This document shows positions 1-11,954 of a stretch of DNA of 64,000 nt, piece after piece. Where the stretch lies: the NCBI GenBank assembly GCA_030704615.1, contig CM060731.1:61918756-61982755 (forward strand), in the 5' to 3' direction. This DNA is from Takakia lepidozioides (lineage: Eukaryota > Streptophyta > Takakiopsida > Takakiales > Takakiaceae). Numbering within the stretch: the stretch's first letter is position 1; the number at the start of each line of letters is the position of its first letter. The notes under the pieces are model-generated. The model worked only from the letters and a program-made list of their open reading frames with translations, had not been told where the DNA came from and made no database searches. Position numbers and translations under genes: made by a program.

Positions 1-567
1 GTGGCCATCTCTCCTCTCTGTCTGTCTGCAGAGCTGCCTGCCTGCCTGTGAGTCTCTTCTTCTCTGCCAGAATGTGTCTCTTTTGTGTTTTCTGATTGCA
101 TACAGGTCGCGTATGGTTTGCACAATAATCTGTTGCATGCGCTGATCCCAACTCTGATGCTGTAGATCCATAAACTCAGGGCATTGCGAAGGTGGAATTT
201 TGAGGGAAAATTGAGTGTTTGCAATCCCCGCTCAACATATTCTTACAAGAAAACTTGGCAGCAACACGTGAAAAAGTTTCAGTTGAGATTTTGGATGCAC
301 GATATGGATGGTATTGTTAGTCCGGGATGGACACAAGTGGAGATGATCAGTGTTTCCAGAATTAATAAAATTACTTCTTGCTGAAAAAATCTCCGTTAAT
401 GTTGATGGACCTGGCATCGATCGCGATGCAAGTTGCAACCTGATTGTTCGCACTGACAAGTTTAACAAAAGAATTGGTAGGTAGAAGCCTGCATCGCATC
501 TAATCCCACAAATGTTCGAGGGATTGCTTCAAAAGCAGCACAGTCGTTAGAAGGGAGAGACCCTGCA
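1..567. other. upstream region of the SPATA20-like gene
   Basis: No coding exon is recognised here. The sequence is pyrimidine-rich at its left edge (CTCTCTCC and TGCC runs). It presumably holds the promoter and 5' UTR of the plus-strand gene whose first ATG lies at 568. A TATA box cannot be assigned with confidence. Confidence 0.4.
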
Positions 568-3500
568 ATGCATGCCAGACAGAGTGCAGTTTTACGCAGA
601 TTACATGGTACGGTGCTTTATCTTCCTCCTCTCTCGCGGGTAATTTGCAGGCCGACAATTCGTCCGTTTTCAGCGCCAGACTCCGGATTTTGCAAACCGA
701 CATTTGCCCTCGCATCTGTAAGGAGGGGATACCGTGGGAGCTTGGCTGTGAGGTCGAACATGGGGGGAGGAGAGAAGGGGGCGGGTAGCTCACAAAAGTA
801 CACCAATCGCCTTGCTGAGGAGCACAGCCCTTACCTCCTTCAGCATGCCCATAATCCTGTGAGTTTTTTGTCTCTGTCTATCTCCAGCGAATTAAGGTTA
901 GCAGCAGGAGAATGATTGCCCGATTTCATTGGCTATATCTCTGGCTCTGGTTCTCTCTCTCTCTCTAAGCCACACACCCCTTCTGCCATTGTCCAAATTG
1001 GTGTGGTCTGTATGACCATGCGGAGAAGTCGACATGAACACATACGTTTCTTACACCTACTTTTTCTGTCTTGATGGAAGTGGTAATTAGGATGGGCCTG
1101 ATTCAGAATCTAGGTCAAGATCAAAGAGGTCGCTTTCGACCTAAGAAATACACTTTGACTGCACCCTATGCAGGAGCCAATCATCATGTGTTGCCTTGCA
1201 AAGATACTGTTCCACTATGATTCAAACCATGCACATGGTCTTAATGTGGATTGAAGGGGGTCCCTTACATTATCAAATCCTGGGTCAGAGGATCCAAATA
1301 GACATGGGCTGTAAGATATAAAATGGAGGACAAGATTTTGAATTCTGGATGATTTGAAACCTAAAAATGAGGCAGAATGTCATGTTATAAGGATTGCTGA
1401 TGAGAAGGGTGTGTGAAGGTGGACTGGCATCCTTGGGGGGATGAGGCGTTTGCTAAAGCCCGTGCTGAGGATAAACCCATCTTTCTGTCAGGTATTCTGC
1501 ATGGGGCACTTCTTTGCAGGTGTCTTCTGATGTTTTTTGTTGTTGTTGTTGTTGTCTCATAGCTCCTCAGGTTTGTAAAGTTTCTTTCTTTCTTCTCTCT
1601 CGCTTTCAAAGTGGAATAGGGCAAGACTCCAGATTCAACCTTTAGTAGAAAAACTCTTAAGAACCAGCAAAGCCAAGAAAAGCGAGACACCCTAAACGAA
1701 ATGCACCTTTTTTGATTGAAGCATTCATTGAACATTATAATTTTACATACCCTTGTGGCTGACAAGTTTTGTTCTTTGCCTGGGTGAATGGGCGCGTCAC
1801 TGTAAAGTGGGTTACAGCACCTGCCATTGGTATGTATCATGACCTTGCTTATAAAGAGGAAATGATATGCTTAGGTCTGCTGTGGTAAGGAACTTGCTAA
1901 TGCGTGTTCCTTCAAGAATGTGCTGGTTTTTCTCTGAAGGTGTCAACCTACATTTCTAGTAAACATGGTTTGCCCATTGCTTCTTTGTGTTGTTTGAGAA
2001 AGAAGAAAGAACTAATGAAACTCACTGTGTCCAGTGGAGAGAAAAAGGAGGGGAAAAGAGAGACATTGATATACAGAGAATGTGATGCTGATCTTTCTCC
2101 AAAAAACTTTTGCTATGAAATAGTCTGGAGGACATAAGTCTCAAGCTGGTCTCACCAAACCACCAGGGTATGGAACACTAAACGTACTGCACTTTCCTAT
2201 GGAGTTCATGTCAGAAGTTCAGGGATTTGCATCATGCTAGAAAGACAACTTCCAGCACTTCTACTGTAGCCCCCAAACGTTATGTGTGTGTGTGTGGGGA
2301 GAGAGCTTGAAATAGTTAATAAATGAGAGAGAGATGGGATGCCACAGGTGTCACGTGATGGAGGTGGAGTCATTTGAGAATGACGAAGTGGCCAAGATCA
2401 TGAATGACTTCTTTGTCAACATCAAGGTCTTCTCCTGCTCCATTTTCTTAAATTAGCCAATGACCCTTCCTTTTTGTGATTAAAACCATCATGAATTACT
2501 TTTTGACTGTAGCTCTCTGCTCTAGTTTTCTCACAGCACCTGGGCACTGCGATGTGTCTGGGTGCAGGAGGGCAGGCTAATATGCCTGCCTGAACTTTAT
2601 CCAGCTGGGCTTGTACAGCTCCCGTAGTTTCCCATTTTTCATCGATGGCTTGCACTGTACCCGTCTTTTGATGGTGGATTATAAAATGTACATTCACTGG
2701 GGTTATTTTAGAGGAGTATGAACCTTCACAGGAAAACACCAACTGGTATTGTCTATCAAACGAAGGCATAAGCACACACAGTGGTTGTATGGTTATCAAT
2801 ATAGCTACAGTTAGGAGAAGCAAACTGCTCTTGATACTACTGGCTTGGTGGGTGACAGGTGGACAGAGAAGAGCGGCCAGATGTGGATAAGGTGACACTT
2901 CTTTTCCTGCATTAAAAAGTTTTTCCCAGCATTTTAGAGGCAACATGGCTCAGTAGTCAACTAAATTAAAGCAAAGCTGAACTTCTAAATTTAGATTGTC
3001 AGAGAACAGTACCTTCTCAAAGGATCAATGCACAATGTTAGATGTATTCAACCATTTGCTGTTGTGGCAGGTGTATATGACATACGTGCAAGCTTCACAA
3101 GGAGGGGGAGGCTGGCCCATGAGTGTCTTTCTCACGCCAGAGCTGAAGCCAATTGTGGGTGGCACGTACTTCCCTCCCGATGACAAATATGGTCGCCCAG
3201 GGTTCAAAACTGTTTTAAAGTGAGTATTTCTTCATACCAAACTCAGTTTAACAGTTAATTGCCTTCAATTCTCCCAAAAACTCTATGTGGGCTTCACGTT
3301 GGCTCCTAGATCTTGGGCTGTATTGAAACAGCCCATTTCTGAGGGGAATTGCTGATTGGCTATAGTTGGAGGTCACCCTTGTCCTGTTGCGGCAGTAAGT
3401 CTTGTTCGTACGGAATTTTATTTCTTCTTCTCTGTCTCTCTCAGGCCACAAGGGAACAGCAAGCACAGTGTAGGAAGTTTGTCACCGACTCTTGCTTGTC

Positions 3501-6500
3501 ATACCATGAAGCCATACTTGGGGATCTGAATTGACACTCAAATGTTATGAGCAGGCGTGTACGAGAAGTATGGGACTCGAAAAAGGACCTGTTACGAGAG
3601 ACAGGGAAGCAGGTGGTCCAGCAATTGGCAGAGGCCACCACTGCAAGTGCGCCCTCACAGGAGCTTTCGGAAGGAGCTATTGCCAACCAAGCTGTCCAGC
3701 TTTGTGCCAGCCAGGTTTCATTTCTCTCCTCACCCACGCTCGTAAGTTGCATGCAGTTGCTTACTAAGATATGTCCATGATTAACCTTATTCTGCTCTCG
3801 TTTCCTCCCCTCTCTCTCCACCACCTATCCTCAAATCTATCAAGGGAATTGTGCCTGTACCCCTGTTTACCAACTTTGAAAGTCTCGAGGCTGAGCCAAA
3901 AGCCCAGGCCCTCCTGAGGCCTAGTTTTTGGGCAAATCACACACAGCAGATTGATGCTTGTGTGAAGGGATTTCTAGAGGATATCTGGAAAACCCGGATT
4001 AATTCTATATATGAAGGTAAGTCTTACTACTTACTACCAACGTCAGCCCCTGACAGAGGTAGGTTCTGTCCCTTTTGTTCCCGCTCAAACTGGGCGCGGG
4101 GTCAATGGCCACAAGGCTACGGCAAACAACGTCTTATGAGTACAATCTCTCCACCACCTATTCCTTGTGTGTCCACGACTTTTGGATCTTCTGATTAAAA
4201 TGCCAATGGCTATCAAAGTTTGGTCAGTACATCTGTTAGTATGATGGAACTTATCCATGGACTTGTCTATGAGTCAATATGAACTTGGAAGTGGGATGAT
4301 GGGGAAGGGTGAGGTTGGGGGTGTGTGGATCTGTTTTGTTTCAAACCTTGTTGTCTCACCAGGACAATCTTTTGATTGAGAGTAGAGCAGGATTCATCTG
4401 ATTTATTATCACATTTTGGATCTCTGACAGCTTTCAAAAGGATTTGACACAAAATTAGGGGGTTTTGTGGGAGCACCAAAATTCCCACGGCCAGTGGAGG
4501 TTGCTCTTATGATGCGGCACTACAAGCGACTTGAGCAGCAGGGCAAGGACTTGGCTGCCAACAAGGCTCTAGAGATGGCCCTGTTCAGCCTGCGCTCCAT
4601 GGCACGGGGAGGCATTCATGATCACATTGGAGGTGGCTTCCATCGGTATAGTGTTGATGAGTACTGGCATGGTATGTGCTTGATACAGATGCATCTGAGC
4701 TGACCTTTGATGGGCTCCAAATTGCTTGATATGGATGTTTGTTTCCTTTGATGGACTTGTTGGGCAATTGCAGAGAGTTCAATGGCAGTCTGCAAGTTTT
4801 GGTTTTAGTGTCCTTCTGCTGGTTGCCGAACTGGCTCAATAAAGTGGTGAGTTGTGGATCTGAGCAAGCTGTGTATTTCTCATGTGCAGTTCCTCACTTT
4901 GAGAAAATGCTCTACGACCAGGCCCAACTAGTGAATGTGTATCTAGATGCATATGCTGTTACTAAGGACATACAATATGCATATGTCGCACGTGATGTGC
5001 TCGACTACTTGCGCCGTGACATGACACACCCTGAGGGAGGCATATATTCTGCTGAAGATGCTGATAGCGCAGAGGTCCCAAATGCTCCCCGGAAGAAAGA
5101 AGGGGCTTTTTATGTGTGGACTGTGCAAGAGGTGTGTCCTCTCTCTCTTGGCACAAAAATTAACCATGCATCATCAGAAGAACAGAAACCGGCCTAAATT
5201 GCTGCTCAAAGATGCCTCATGAAGCTCAGCTGCAAGGATTTCTGTCTTCATAGCTCAATGCTTTTGCCTTGAGCTGTGGACGTTCCTGTGGATGTTACGG
5301 AGGTTCTTACTTTCTTTCTTCTCGCCCTGTTTGTCCATTACCCACCTGTCCTTAAGGTGTGACATGCAGTGCACCATATGTCATGCAAGGTAGAGAGGAC
5401 TGTAGAATCAAGGTCCAACGTGCCAGCCTTAGAGGCATAGACACCGTCTGTCACTGGATTCTTGTCTGATGTATGAGGACTATGGCACATCTGACTGAGG
5501 TCCAGAACTGGTTCTGGTAGAAATGGCACTTGGGGACTATGCCCTCTAAGGTAAGTCACAATTCTCTGTCGTGGGGTACAGTCTACGAGGTTTTAAAATT
5601 GAAGCAAGCATAAATTATGGTGTCTCTTCACCCAGAAGGTATACTGCCTTTCATAAGTATGATATTATTGCCCTTTGTATGTGCAGATCTCTGTGAGTGC
5701 CTCTGGGTGTCTCTCTGTTTGCAGCCACTTTATGCAGGCCATTAACTCTTACTGTGTCTGAACTTGTGTAGATTGAGGAGGTGCTTGGAAAGGAACGCGC
5801 ACAGATGTTTATATCACATTATTATGTGAAACTAGAGGGCAACTGTGATCTTTCCAGGATGAGTGATCCCCATGGTGAATTTGTGGGCAAGAATGTTCTC
5901 ATCGAACGCCAGAGTACAGCTGAGACTGCTTCCAAGTTTGGAAAGGATGTCACACAGTACCTTGGTGAAGTGCGGGCAGAGCTTCATGCATACAGATCGC
6001 AAAGACCACGCCCACATTTGGACGATAAGGTCTGTTCTGGGAACTCCATTTGGACCTTTCCTCTGCTACATAGGTCATCCTTGCAGACATCTCAGTACAC
6101 CATGAGTAACTACGCCCTCAGGGCATGTCACAGCCAGCAGGTACAGGGAGCAGTCAATGAGCTCTTTCTGTTTTCTCTTAATTGTTCGTTGTCTCTTCCT
6201 TCCAATGACTTACCTCTCCGTTTTCAGCTGACCAGATTATTATATATAACTAAACTCTCATTGTAGATCAACTATTTGACAGAGAGAGGAGGGTTCTTAA
6301 TGCCAGTGTTTTCCTACTGGTATAATGCAATCTTTGTAGGTCTTTCACTTTTAAGAACCACGATTCCTTGAGCGAATCCTGTGTGATATGAGATATTTGT
6401 AGTTGGCTCTTATCTTGTGGGCAAATGACGAAAATGGTTCCAGAGGTTCTGGCCTTTCTAGAGTTGGCAGGATCAAGTGAATGTGTGGCTTATTGTCAGA

Positions 6501-9500
6501 CAAACTTAAATTAAACAAAATCTAAATTGATTTTGCTTTCTGGTGGCTTGTGGTCGAGCAGGTAATTGTGGCATGGAATGGGCTTGTGATATCAGCCTTT
6601 GCAAGAGCTTCACGTATTCTTCAGACAGAACCACAGGACCTCCCCTATGAGTTTCCAGTTACTGGATGTCATGTAGGTACCGTTGTTCTCTTTTTTGCCG
6701 TTATTTTAAATTGATTTGTACTTTTCTCTCCCCTATCTTTGCCTGTGGTTCATATGCCTTCAATCAGAAAGGTATAAACAAATCACCTACTCACTTGGGT
6801 AAAGTTGTAACTGGGTTGGAATGCAGCCCAGGGAGTACCTTGCTGCAGCAGAACGTGCAGCCTCATTCATCAGGGCGAAACTATATGACGAGAAGACCAA
6901 GCGTCTAACACGGAGTTTTCGGGAGGGTCCCTCTCAGGCCCCCGGCTTTTTGGACGACTATGCCTTCCTTATATCAGGGCTGCTGGATTTGTATGAGGCT
7001 GGGGGAGACATCCAGTGGCTTGGATGGGCCCTGGATCTTCAAACCTCTCAGGTGGGCAAGAGAGAACTTGGATTTGTCATTAGACACTACTGTTATGGCC
7101 TTGTAGCCGTAAGTCCCACACACCTGGTTTGGAACAAGGAGTGAGGAGAGGAAAGTGGGGGGGCCAAGAGTAGCACAGAAGTGGGCCCCACTACAATCAG
7201 CAAAGGCTTGCTGCAGTAGAGGGACTAACTGTATCCCCATCTCCCAATTTCCTCTAGGATGTTATTTCCCTTCAGAATCTCAAACTACACTTCAGTCCCA
7301 ATGTCTTGCTGAGCTGAAACGTAGGGTAACAGAAATTTTCATGGGACTAATGGAGATTCTAGCTGACCGTGACAGACTCACCAACACAAAGGCTGAAATA
7401 AAGTGAAGTTTGCAGTTTTAGGCACTGTTAAGAGAGACAGGACAGTGGGGGATGGAGAGAGCAAACGTGGGGAATGAAAGTTGTTATAATAGAAATATCT
7501 GTGACTTGGTCTGTCTGCTTGAGTGGATATAGGTGTGGGATACGATAGTGAACCATCAATTTGCCAGCTTGTAGAGGGTAATAGAGATCCTTTCCATGTC
7601 TTTCAGGATGAACAATTGCTGGACAAGGAGGGGGGGGCTTATTACAGCACTCCAGAGGGGGACCCATCAATTTTGTTTCGGATGAAGGAAGATTATGATG
7701 GTGCCGAGCCTTCTGGAAATTCGGTGGCTGCCATCAACCTTCTACGGCTCTCATCGATAGTAAGTGGGGAGCGATCGGATCGTTTTCGGCAGACGGCAGA
7801 ACACCTTCTGGTAACTGATGACAATAGAGTTCTTTGTGGCATTTTGGATGTTAGTATTTTTTTCTCCTCTTCTCCTCTTGCTGCTCAATAGTGAGCTCTG
7901 GATAAGTGGTGTCCTGCTATAGCTAGAAATATTAGGCTGCGTCAATCCCCAGGCCAGCATTAGACTGATGAAGAGTCCCGAGTACCCCATCACTGAAGAC
8001 TGTTTTGCGGAATTCTCTCTTGCTCATGTTCTGTGGAGGTTGCAGTATTGATTGGAGTCTAGATTATTCTTTTACCCAAGCCCCTTGGGATAGCCACCCG
8101 TGTGCTCGAATCTCTGTGGAGGATTTGGGTTCAGATTGACAAACTGACGGGCAAAACCGGTAATCCGAGAGAGGGCTAGTAATGCACCAAATTACAGCGT
8201 GAAGGGAACGGTAGTTAGCATTCTCTCTCTCTGTGTCTGTGTCTCTCTTTCATTACCACGGCAAACAACGTCTTATGAGTACATTCTCTCTTTCATTACC
8301 TACCCTCGGCACTAGACTGAGGTTCAAACTCAGGGTGGGGAGTCTGCCTTTGATCAAGACATACATGCATTGAGGAAAGGAATTGTCACTGCCCAATGTG
8401 TGGGCAGCCTGAAGACAATATCCATTTCTGTTCTAAGTCCAGGGTATCTCATCAGAGAGCGACCCTCTTCAGGACCATCAAGAACACAGTCCCTGCACCT
8501 CTATTCACCACCTTTCAAAATCTTGAGGCTAAGTCTCAATCCCTGGCCTGTTGAGGGCTAATTGCTGGGCAGCTCATGCACAGCAGATTGATGCGTGTGT
8601 GGAGGGCTTTTTAGATGAAATGTGAAAAAGCCCGAACCAATTGTTTATACCAAGGTAACTCCCACTACTGGAGTGAGCCCTGCAGAAAGGTAGTGTCTGT
8701 TCCCTCTTGTTCTGCCCAAACTGGACACAGGATCTATGACAACAAGGCTACGGCAAACAACGTCTTATGAGTATATTCTCTATCTCATTATGTGTGCTCT
8801 ATTGGTATGGGTACAGGCAGTCTTTGAAGGAAAAGTGAAGGAGGTGGCTATGGCAGTGCCACTGCTATGCTGTGCATATGATGCTTTCGGTGTACAATCC
8901 AAGCGCCAAGTCATCATTGCAGGCACAAAGAATGCACCTGACACGGAGGCACTTATGACCGCCTGTCATGGCCCTTTCGATCCTGACAAAGTTGTGAGTG
9001 TGAATTACAAGCTCTTTTGAAGTTGCTTTTTTGTCCATCTGCTCACATTTGCGCAGGAAGAAATGCTCACTAGGACTCTGTTGGCCGGCCCAGTTTTTTG
9101 GTTAGCAAAGTGTTTGAGGGTTTGGATAATAGCTAGATCAAGCTATTTTCGAGTTACCCACTATTAGACCTCATCACTTTCAGGACCTGTGGATTACTGT
9201 TCCTCTCTCTCTCGCTACCCAATCTCACGACAAAGCTCCACTTCTATCGAGAGACATTCTTGGTGCTCCGAGATGATAGAATCTTAAGGCCAAATTACCT
9301 TTCAGCATCGTTATCTCCTTCCCTCCTGAGGGCATTGGGGTGGTTCAGGGTGGGTTCCCACAACCTACAGATAGAGACTGGCAGATGGGAAAACCTGCAA
9401 CGGGAGATCGCCTATGACCAGCTTGCATAGGGTGCAGTCGGGAAATTGAAACTGAAGAACTCTTCTTCTTCTACTGCCCTCTATACTACGAGATCCCACT

Positions 9501-10417
9501 GTTTATTCAGTGGAACCCAATCTCTCACTGAAGTCTTCCACTATGAGGATCAGAAATGCTTGGCATTCACCTGCACGAGGTCTTCACCCTTAGACAATCA
9601 CTAGAACATTAGTTCTTATTCTTGGGTTCTGGTTTTGTTTCCTCTCTCATGTTTTCTTCCATTTTGTCCCATAAGCTCTATGAGCTTTCCGCGGATGTTA
9701 TAAAGCACCATTTCATTTCATCTCATTTCTCTCTCCTTGTTCCGCTCAAACTGAGCATGGGGTCAATGGCCACAAGGCTACGGCAAACGTCTTATGAGTA
9801 CATTCTCTCTCTCCCTCCAACCTCCCTTCTGGCATCACAGCATGGCTGGCAGTATACCCACAGCTATGCATGTGACCTCTTCGTCCTGGAGAAGATGACT
9901 GTGACGGAGTTGAGCCAACTCATGCTTTGTAGGTGACATCGATGCCAACCCCTAGTCGATCCTCAGTGAAACAGATTGGCATAGCTGGGGCAAGCTCAGG
10001 CCAAGTCGTGGATAAAACCTGTTTCTAGATGGGTCAGTATTCTGCTGGGATTAACTCCTGCAGAGGTTGTCAGAGCATTATATCGATGAGTAGAATCTCT
10101 TTACCCAACCCTATTCTATTGAGCAATGTACACTTCACCTGAGTGACAAATCTGATGAGCAGTCCATTCGCCTCTTGTTGCAGATCTTCCAAGTCGATGA
10201 GACCAATCAGCAGGACTGCGAATTTTGGCAAGTCATGAATCCGGAGGTCTTGGCGATGGCACGCAAAACTCCAGACGGCAAAGCTATGGCTTATGTGTGC
10301 CAAAACTTCACATGCCAAGCACCAACTGTTGACCCTCTTATTCTGGAGCAACTTCTTCGCCAAACATTCACAGGCCCAAAGATAACCTCCTTCAAGATAG
10401 GTGCAGCTCCAAAGTAG
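568..10417 (+). CDS. DUF255/YyaL (SPATA20-like) thioredoxin-domain protein, 14 exons
   Basis: Exons: 568-858, 1419-1491, 2332-2426, 2859-2891, 3071-3219, 3555-3714, 4431-4671, 4890-5131, 5772-6029, 6562-6672, 6827-7051, 7607-7810, 8817-8993, 10184-10417. They sum to 2493 nt, about 830 aa, close to the family's usual length. The family joins an N-terminal thioredoxin-like fold with a CxxC to an (alpha/alpha)6 sugar-epimerase-like barrel; its substrate is not established. Recognisable pieces in order are [17 protein letters not shown]-type start, [23 protein letters not shown] (a 33-nt exon), [110 protein letters not shown] and [12 protein letters not shown] near the stop. The first about 65 residues are Arg/Ser-rich with few acidic residues, suggesting an organelle transit peptide. 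Oddities: the usual GYST before the CxxC is not found, the CxxC reads CHRC where relatives have CHWC, and the exon 3 acceptor lies in a GA run, so that junction is the least certain. Confidence 0.92.
3846..4155 (+). repeat. intronic repeat R1, copy A
   Basis: This stretch lies in intron 6 of the SPATA20-like gene. Its first half reads as an open frame ([20 protein letters not shown] at the start) and ends in a donor-like AAGGTAAGT near 4018. Its second half holds the core ACAAGGCTACGGCAAACAAC followed by GTCTTATGAGTAC. The flanking gene exons splice across it without needing it. It aligns over its whole length, by eye, with 8478-8790. Confidence 0.7.
8478..8790 (+). repeat. intronic repeat R1, copy B (with partial copies at 8252-8300 and 9727-9815)
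   Basis: This is a second, more decayed copy of the R1 repeat, in intron 12 of the same gene. The exon-like half (from the CCTGCACCTCTATTCACC region through CAGCAGATTGATGCGTGTGT) and the intron-like half with GGCTACGGCAAACAACGTCT both align with copy A. The reading frame is broken by stops. Shorter pieces carrying only the GGCTACGGCAAAC...GTCTTATGAGTACATTCTCT end occur at 8252-8300 and 9727-9815. Confidence 0.7.
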
Positions 10418-11190
10418 ACAGAGTCGCCTCACATTGTGCACTGTGATGGCAGTCTTGTACATATCACACTTGGATGCAGTAAAACACCTGTAAGATCTCA
10501 CCCCTACCCTGTGCAGGCAGACTGGACAGGAATGAACCGGGAAGGAAGAGGATGGTATATTCCCACATGCACTTATACGTAGACGAGAACCCAAATATCG
10601 GACGGGCGGATGAAACAGCCTTGAGGGCTACGTGGCGGCAGCGGGCCGCCCCGCAGTTGTTGTTCGAGCAAAATGTTGGCACGTGGTGGGATCCTATTAG
10701 CCCATGCTGGCTCCGTACCTGACACGAAGTCCTCGTGTAACCCTTTGCCCGTGTGAACAGAGCGATGCCGCGTGCCTCCACAAGACTGCGGACAAGCTGT
10801 CTGTGAGAGGTAAAATTCTTACCGACCTAAGGACTTTCCTACCCGAGGCCTTTGCCTGGATTTAGACCTAGTGTAAGAATGTTACCTGTGGTGATGCCCG
10901 CTCGAATCTTTCCTCTGCCCGCGGCCCCGCCGCCACTCTCTCTCTCTGCTGCCCGAAAATAAAAAACAATCCCCGGACGGAGTGCCGCAATCCAGAACTG
11001 CCCTGGGCAGGGGAGGAATGATTCCAGCCGTAGAAACAGAAAAGTCCACAGGTGGCATAAATGAGTGAGAGTCATCTCACTTTAACTAAGTAACTAAACA
11101 ATTACAAAATTAGGTGGGCAGCCACGGCCCACAGTACTGATTATTTTGCTTTTAAGTGATTGGTCGTTCGATTGGACCGATCACATGCCC
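10418..11190. other. intergenic: 3' flank of SPATA20-like gene and upstream of CASP-like gene
   Basis: No gene is seen. The part from about 10600 to 11060 is more GC-rich and contains CTCTCTCTCT and GGGGCGGG-like tracts, and the part after 11080 is AT-rich. Short open frames on the minus strand have no recognisable content. Confidence 0.4.
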
Positions 11191-11192
11191 GC

Positions 11193-11236
11193 CACGTGGG
11201 GTTGACGTGGCACAGCTGTCGTATAGCCGCCACGTG
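11193..11236. promoter_or_regulatory. cluster of three ACGT-core boxes (G-box/ABRE-like)
   Basis: CCACGTGG (core 11193-11198), GACGTGGC (core from 11205) and CCACGTGCC (core 11231-11236) lie within 45 bp, about 720 bp upstream of the CASP-like ATG at 11955. These match the consensus of plant G-boxes and abscisic-acid response elements bound by bZIP factors. Two or more close ACGT cores are the usual functional arrangement of ABREs. Control of the downstream gene is inferred from position only. Confidence 0.5.
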
Positions 11237-11524
11237 CCCCTGGGTTATTTTTCACGTCCCAGTACTCCATTTTGGTCTATTTTTTTAAATTCGAAAATGG
11301 CCGGATAAAGGAAGAAACGAGAGTCGCACGTGTGAGAGAGCAGAAGGGTGGCAGCAGACAGGCCTAAAATACGAGAAAGATATTGAAGTGCAGAGGTCGT
11401 GGGTGGGTGAGATGGAGAGAAGGCAGGTGGCGGAATTGAAGGAGTCTCTCATGCGCTGCTCGGTGTGGCCCACCAGCTTATTTCCATATCCTCCCCAGCA
11501 AGGTTGCTTGCCAAGCTAGAAATT

Positions 11525-11690
11525 CCCGAGTCTAGAGAGTTGAGAGAGAGATAGTTGAAGAGAGAGAGCTGATAGAGTTGAAGAGAAGAGAGCTGAGAGA
11601 GTTTAGAGAGATAGAGTTGAAGAGAAAGAGAGCTGAGAGAGTTTAGAGAGATAGAGTTGAAGAGAAAGAGAGCTGAAAGAGGCAGGAACA
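11525..11690 (+). repeat. GA-rich leader with about 40-bp tandem repeat
   Basis: The sequence is almost purely GA/T-rich purine sequence. A segment of about 40 bp, running from GAGAGCTGAGAGAGTTTAGA through GATAGAGTTGAAGAGAAA, is repeated nearly exactly, and a looser related copy lies before it. It falls 265-430 bp before the CASP-like start codon and probably belongs to its promoter or 5' UTR. GA tracts are common in plant core promoters and leaders. Confidence 0.6.
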
Positions 11691-11954
11691 TTCAAGAAGG
11701 AAGAGTGGGGTGTGGAAGAGGGAAGTTGGGATATATTTAGCTGTTGTGGAAGGAGGTGTCTGAAGGAGGGAGACGGGAAGGTAGTGGGTGGTATTGTATA
11801 CGGTCGAGTTATCAGTCTGGCTGATATCTGAAGCCAGAGACTGTGGAAAGGAAGTGGGTAATTGCCTCCAGCTGAGAGTCGCTCCTTGAGGGGTACCAGA
11901 AGAGGTTGGAGTGCTCAAGTTTAGGAAAGGGAGAGAAGGGAGATTTGTGTAGCG

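Noticed and set aside
2422-2946. Minus-strand open frame of 174 codons
   Set aside because: It overlaps introns and the 33-nt exon of the SPATA20-like gene on the opposite strand and contains no known domain.
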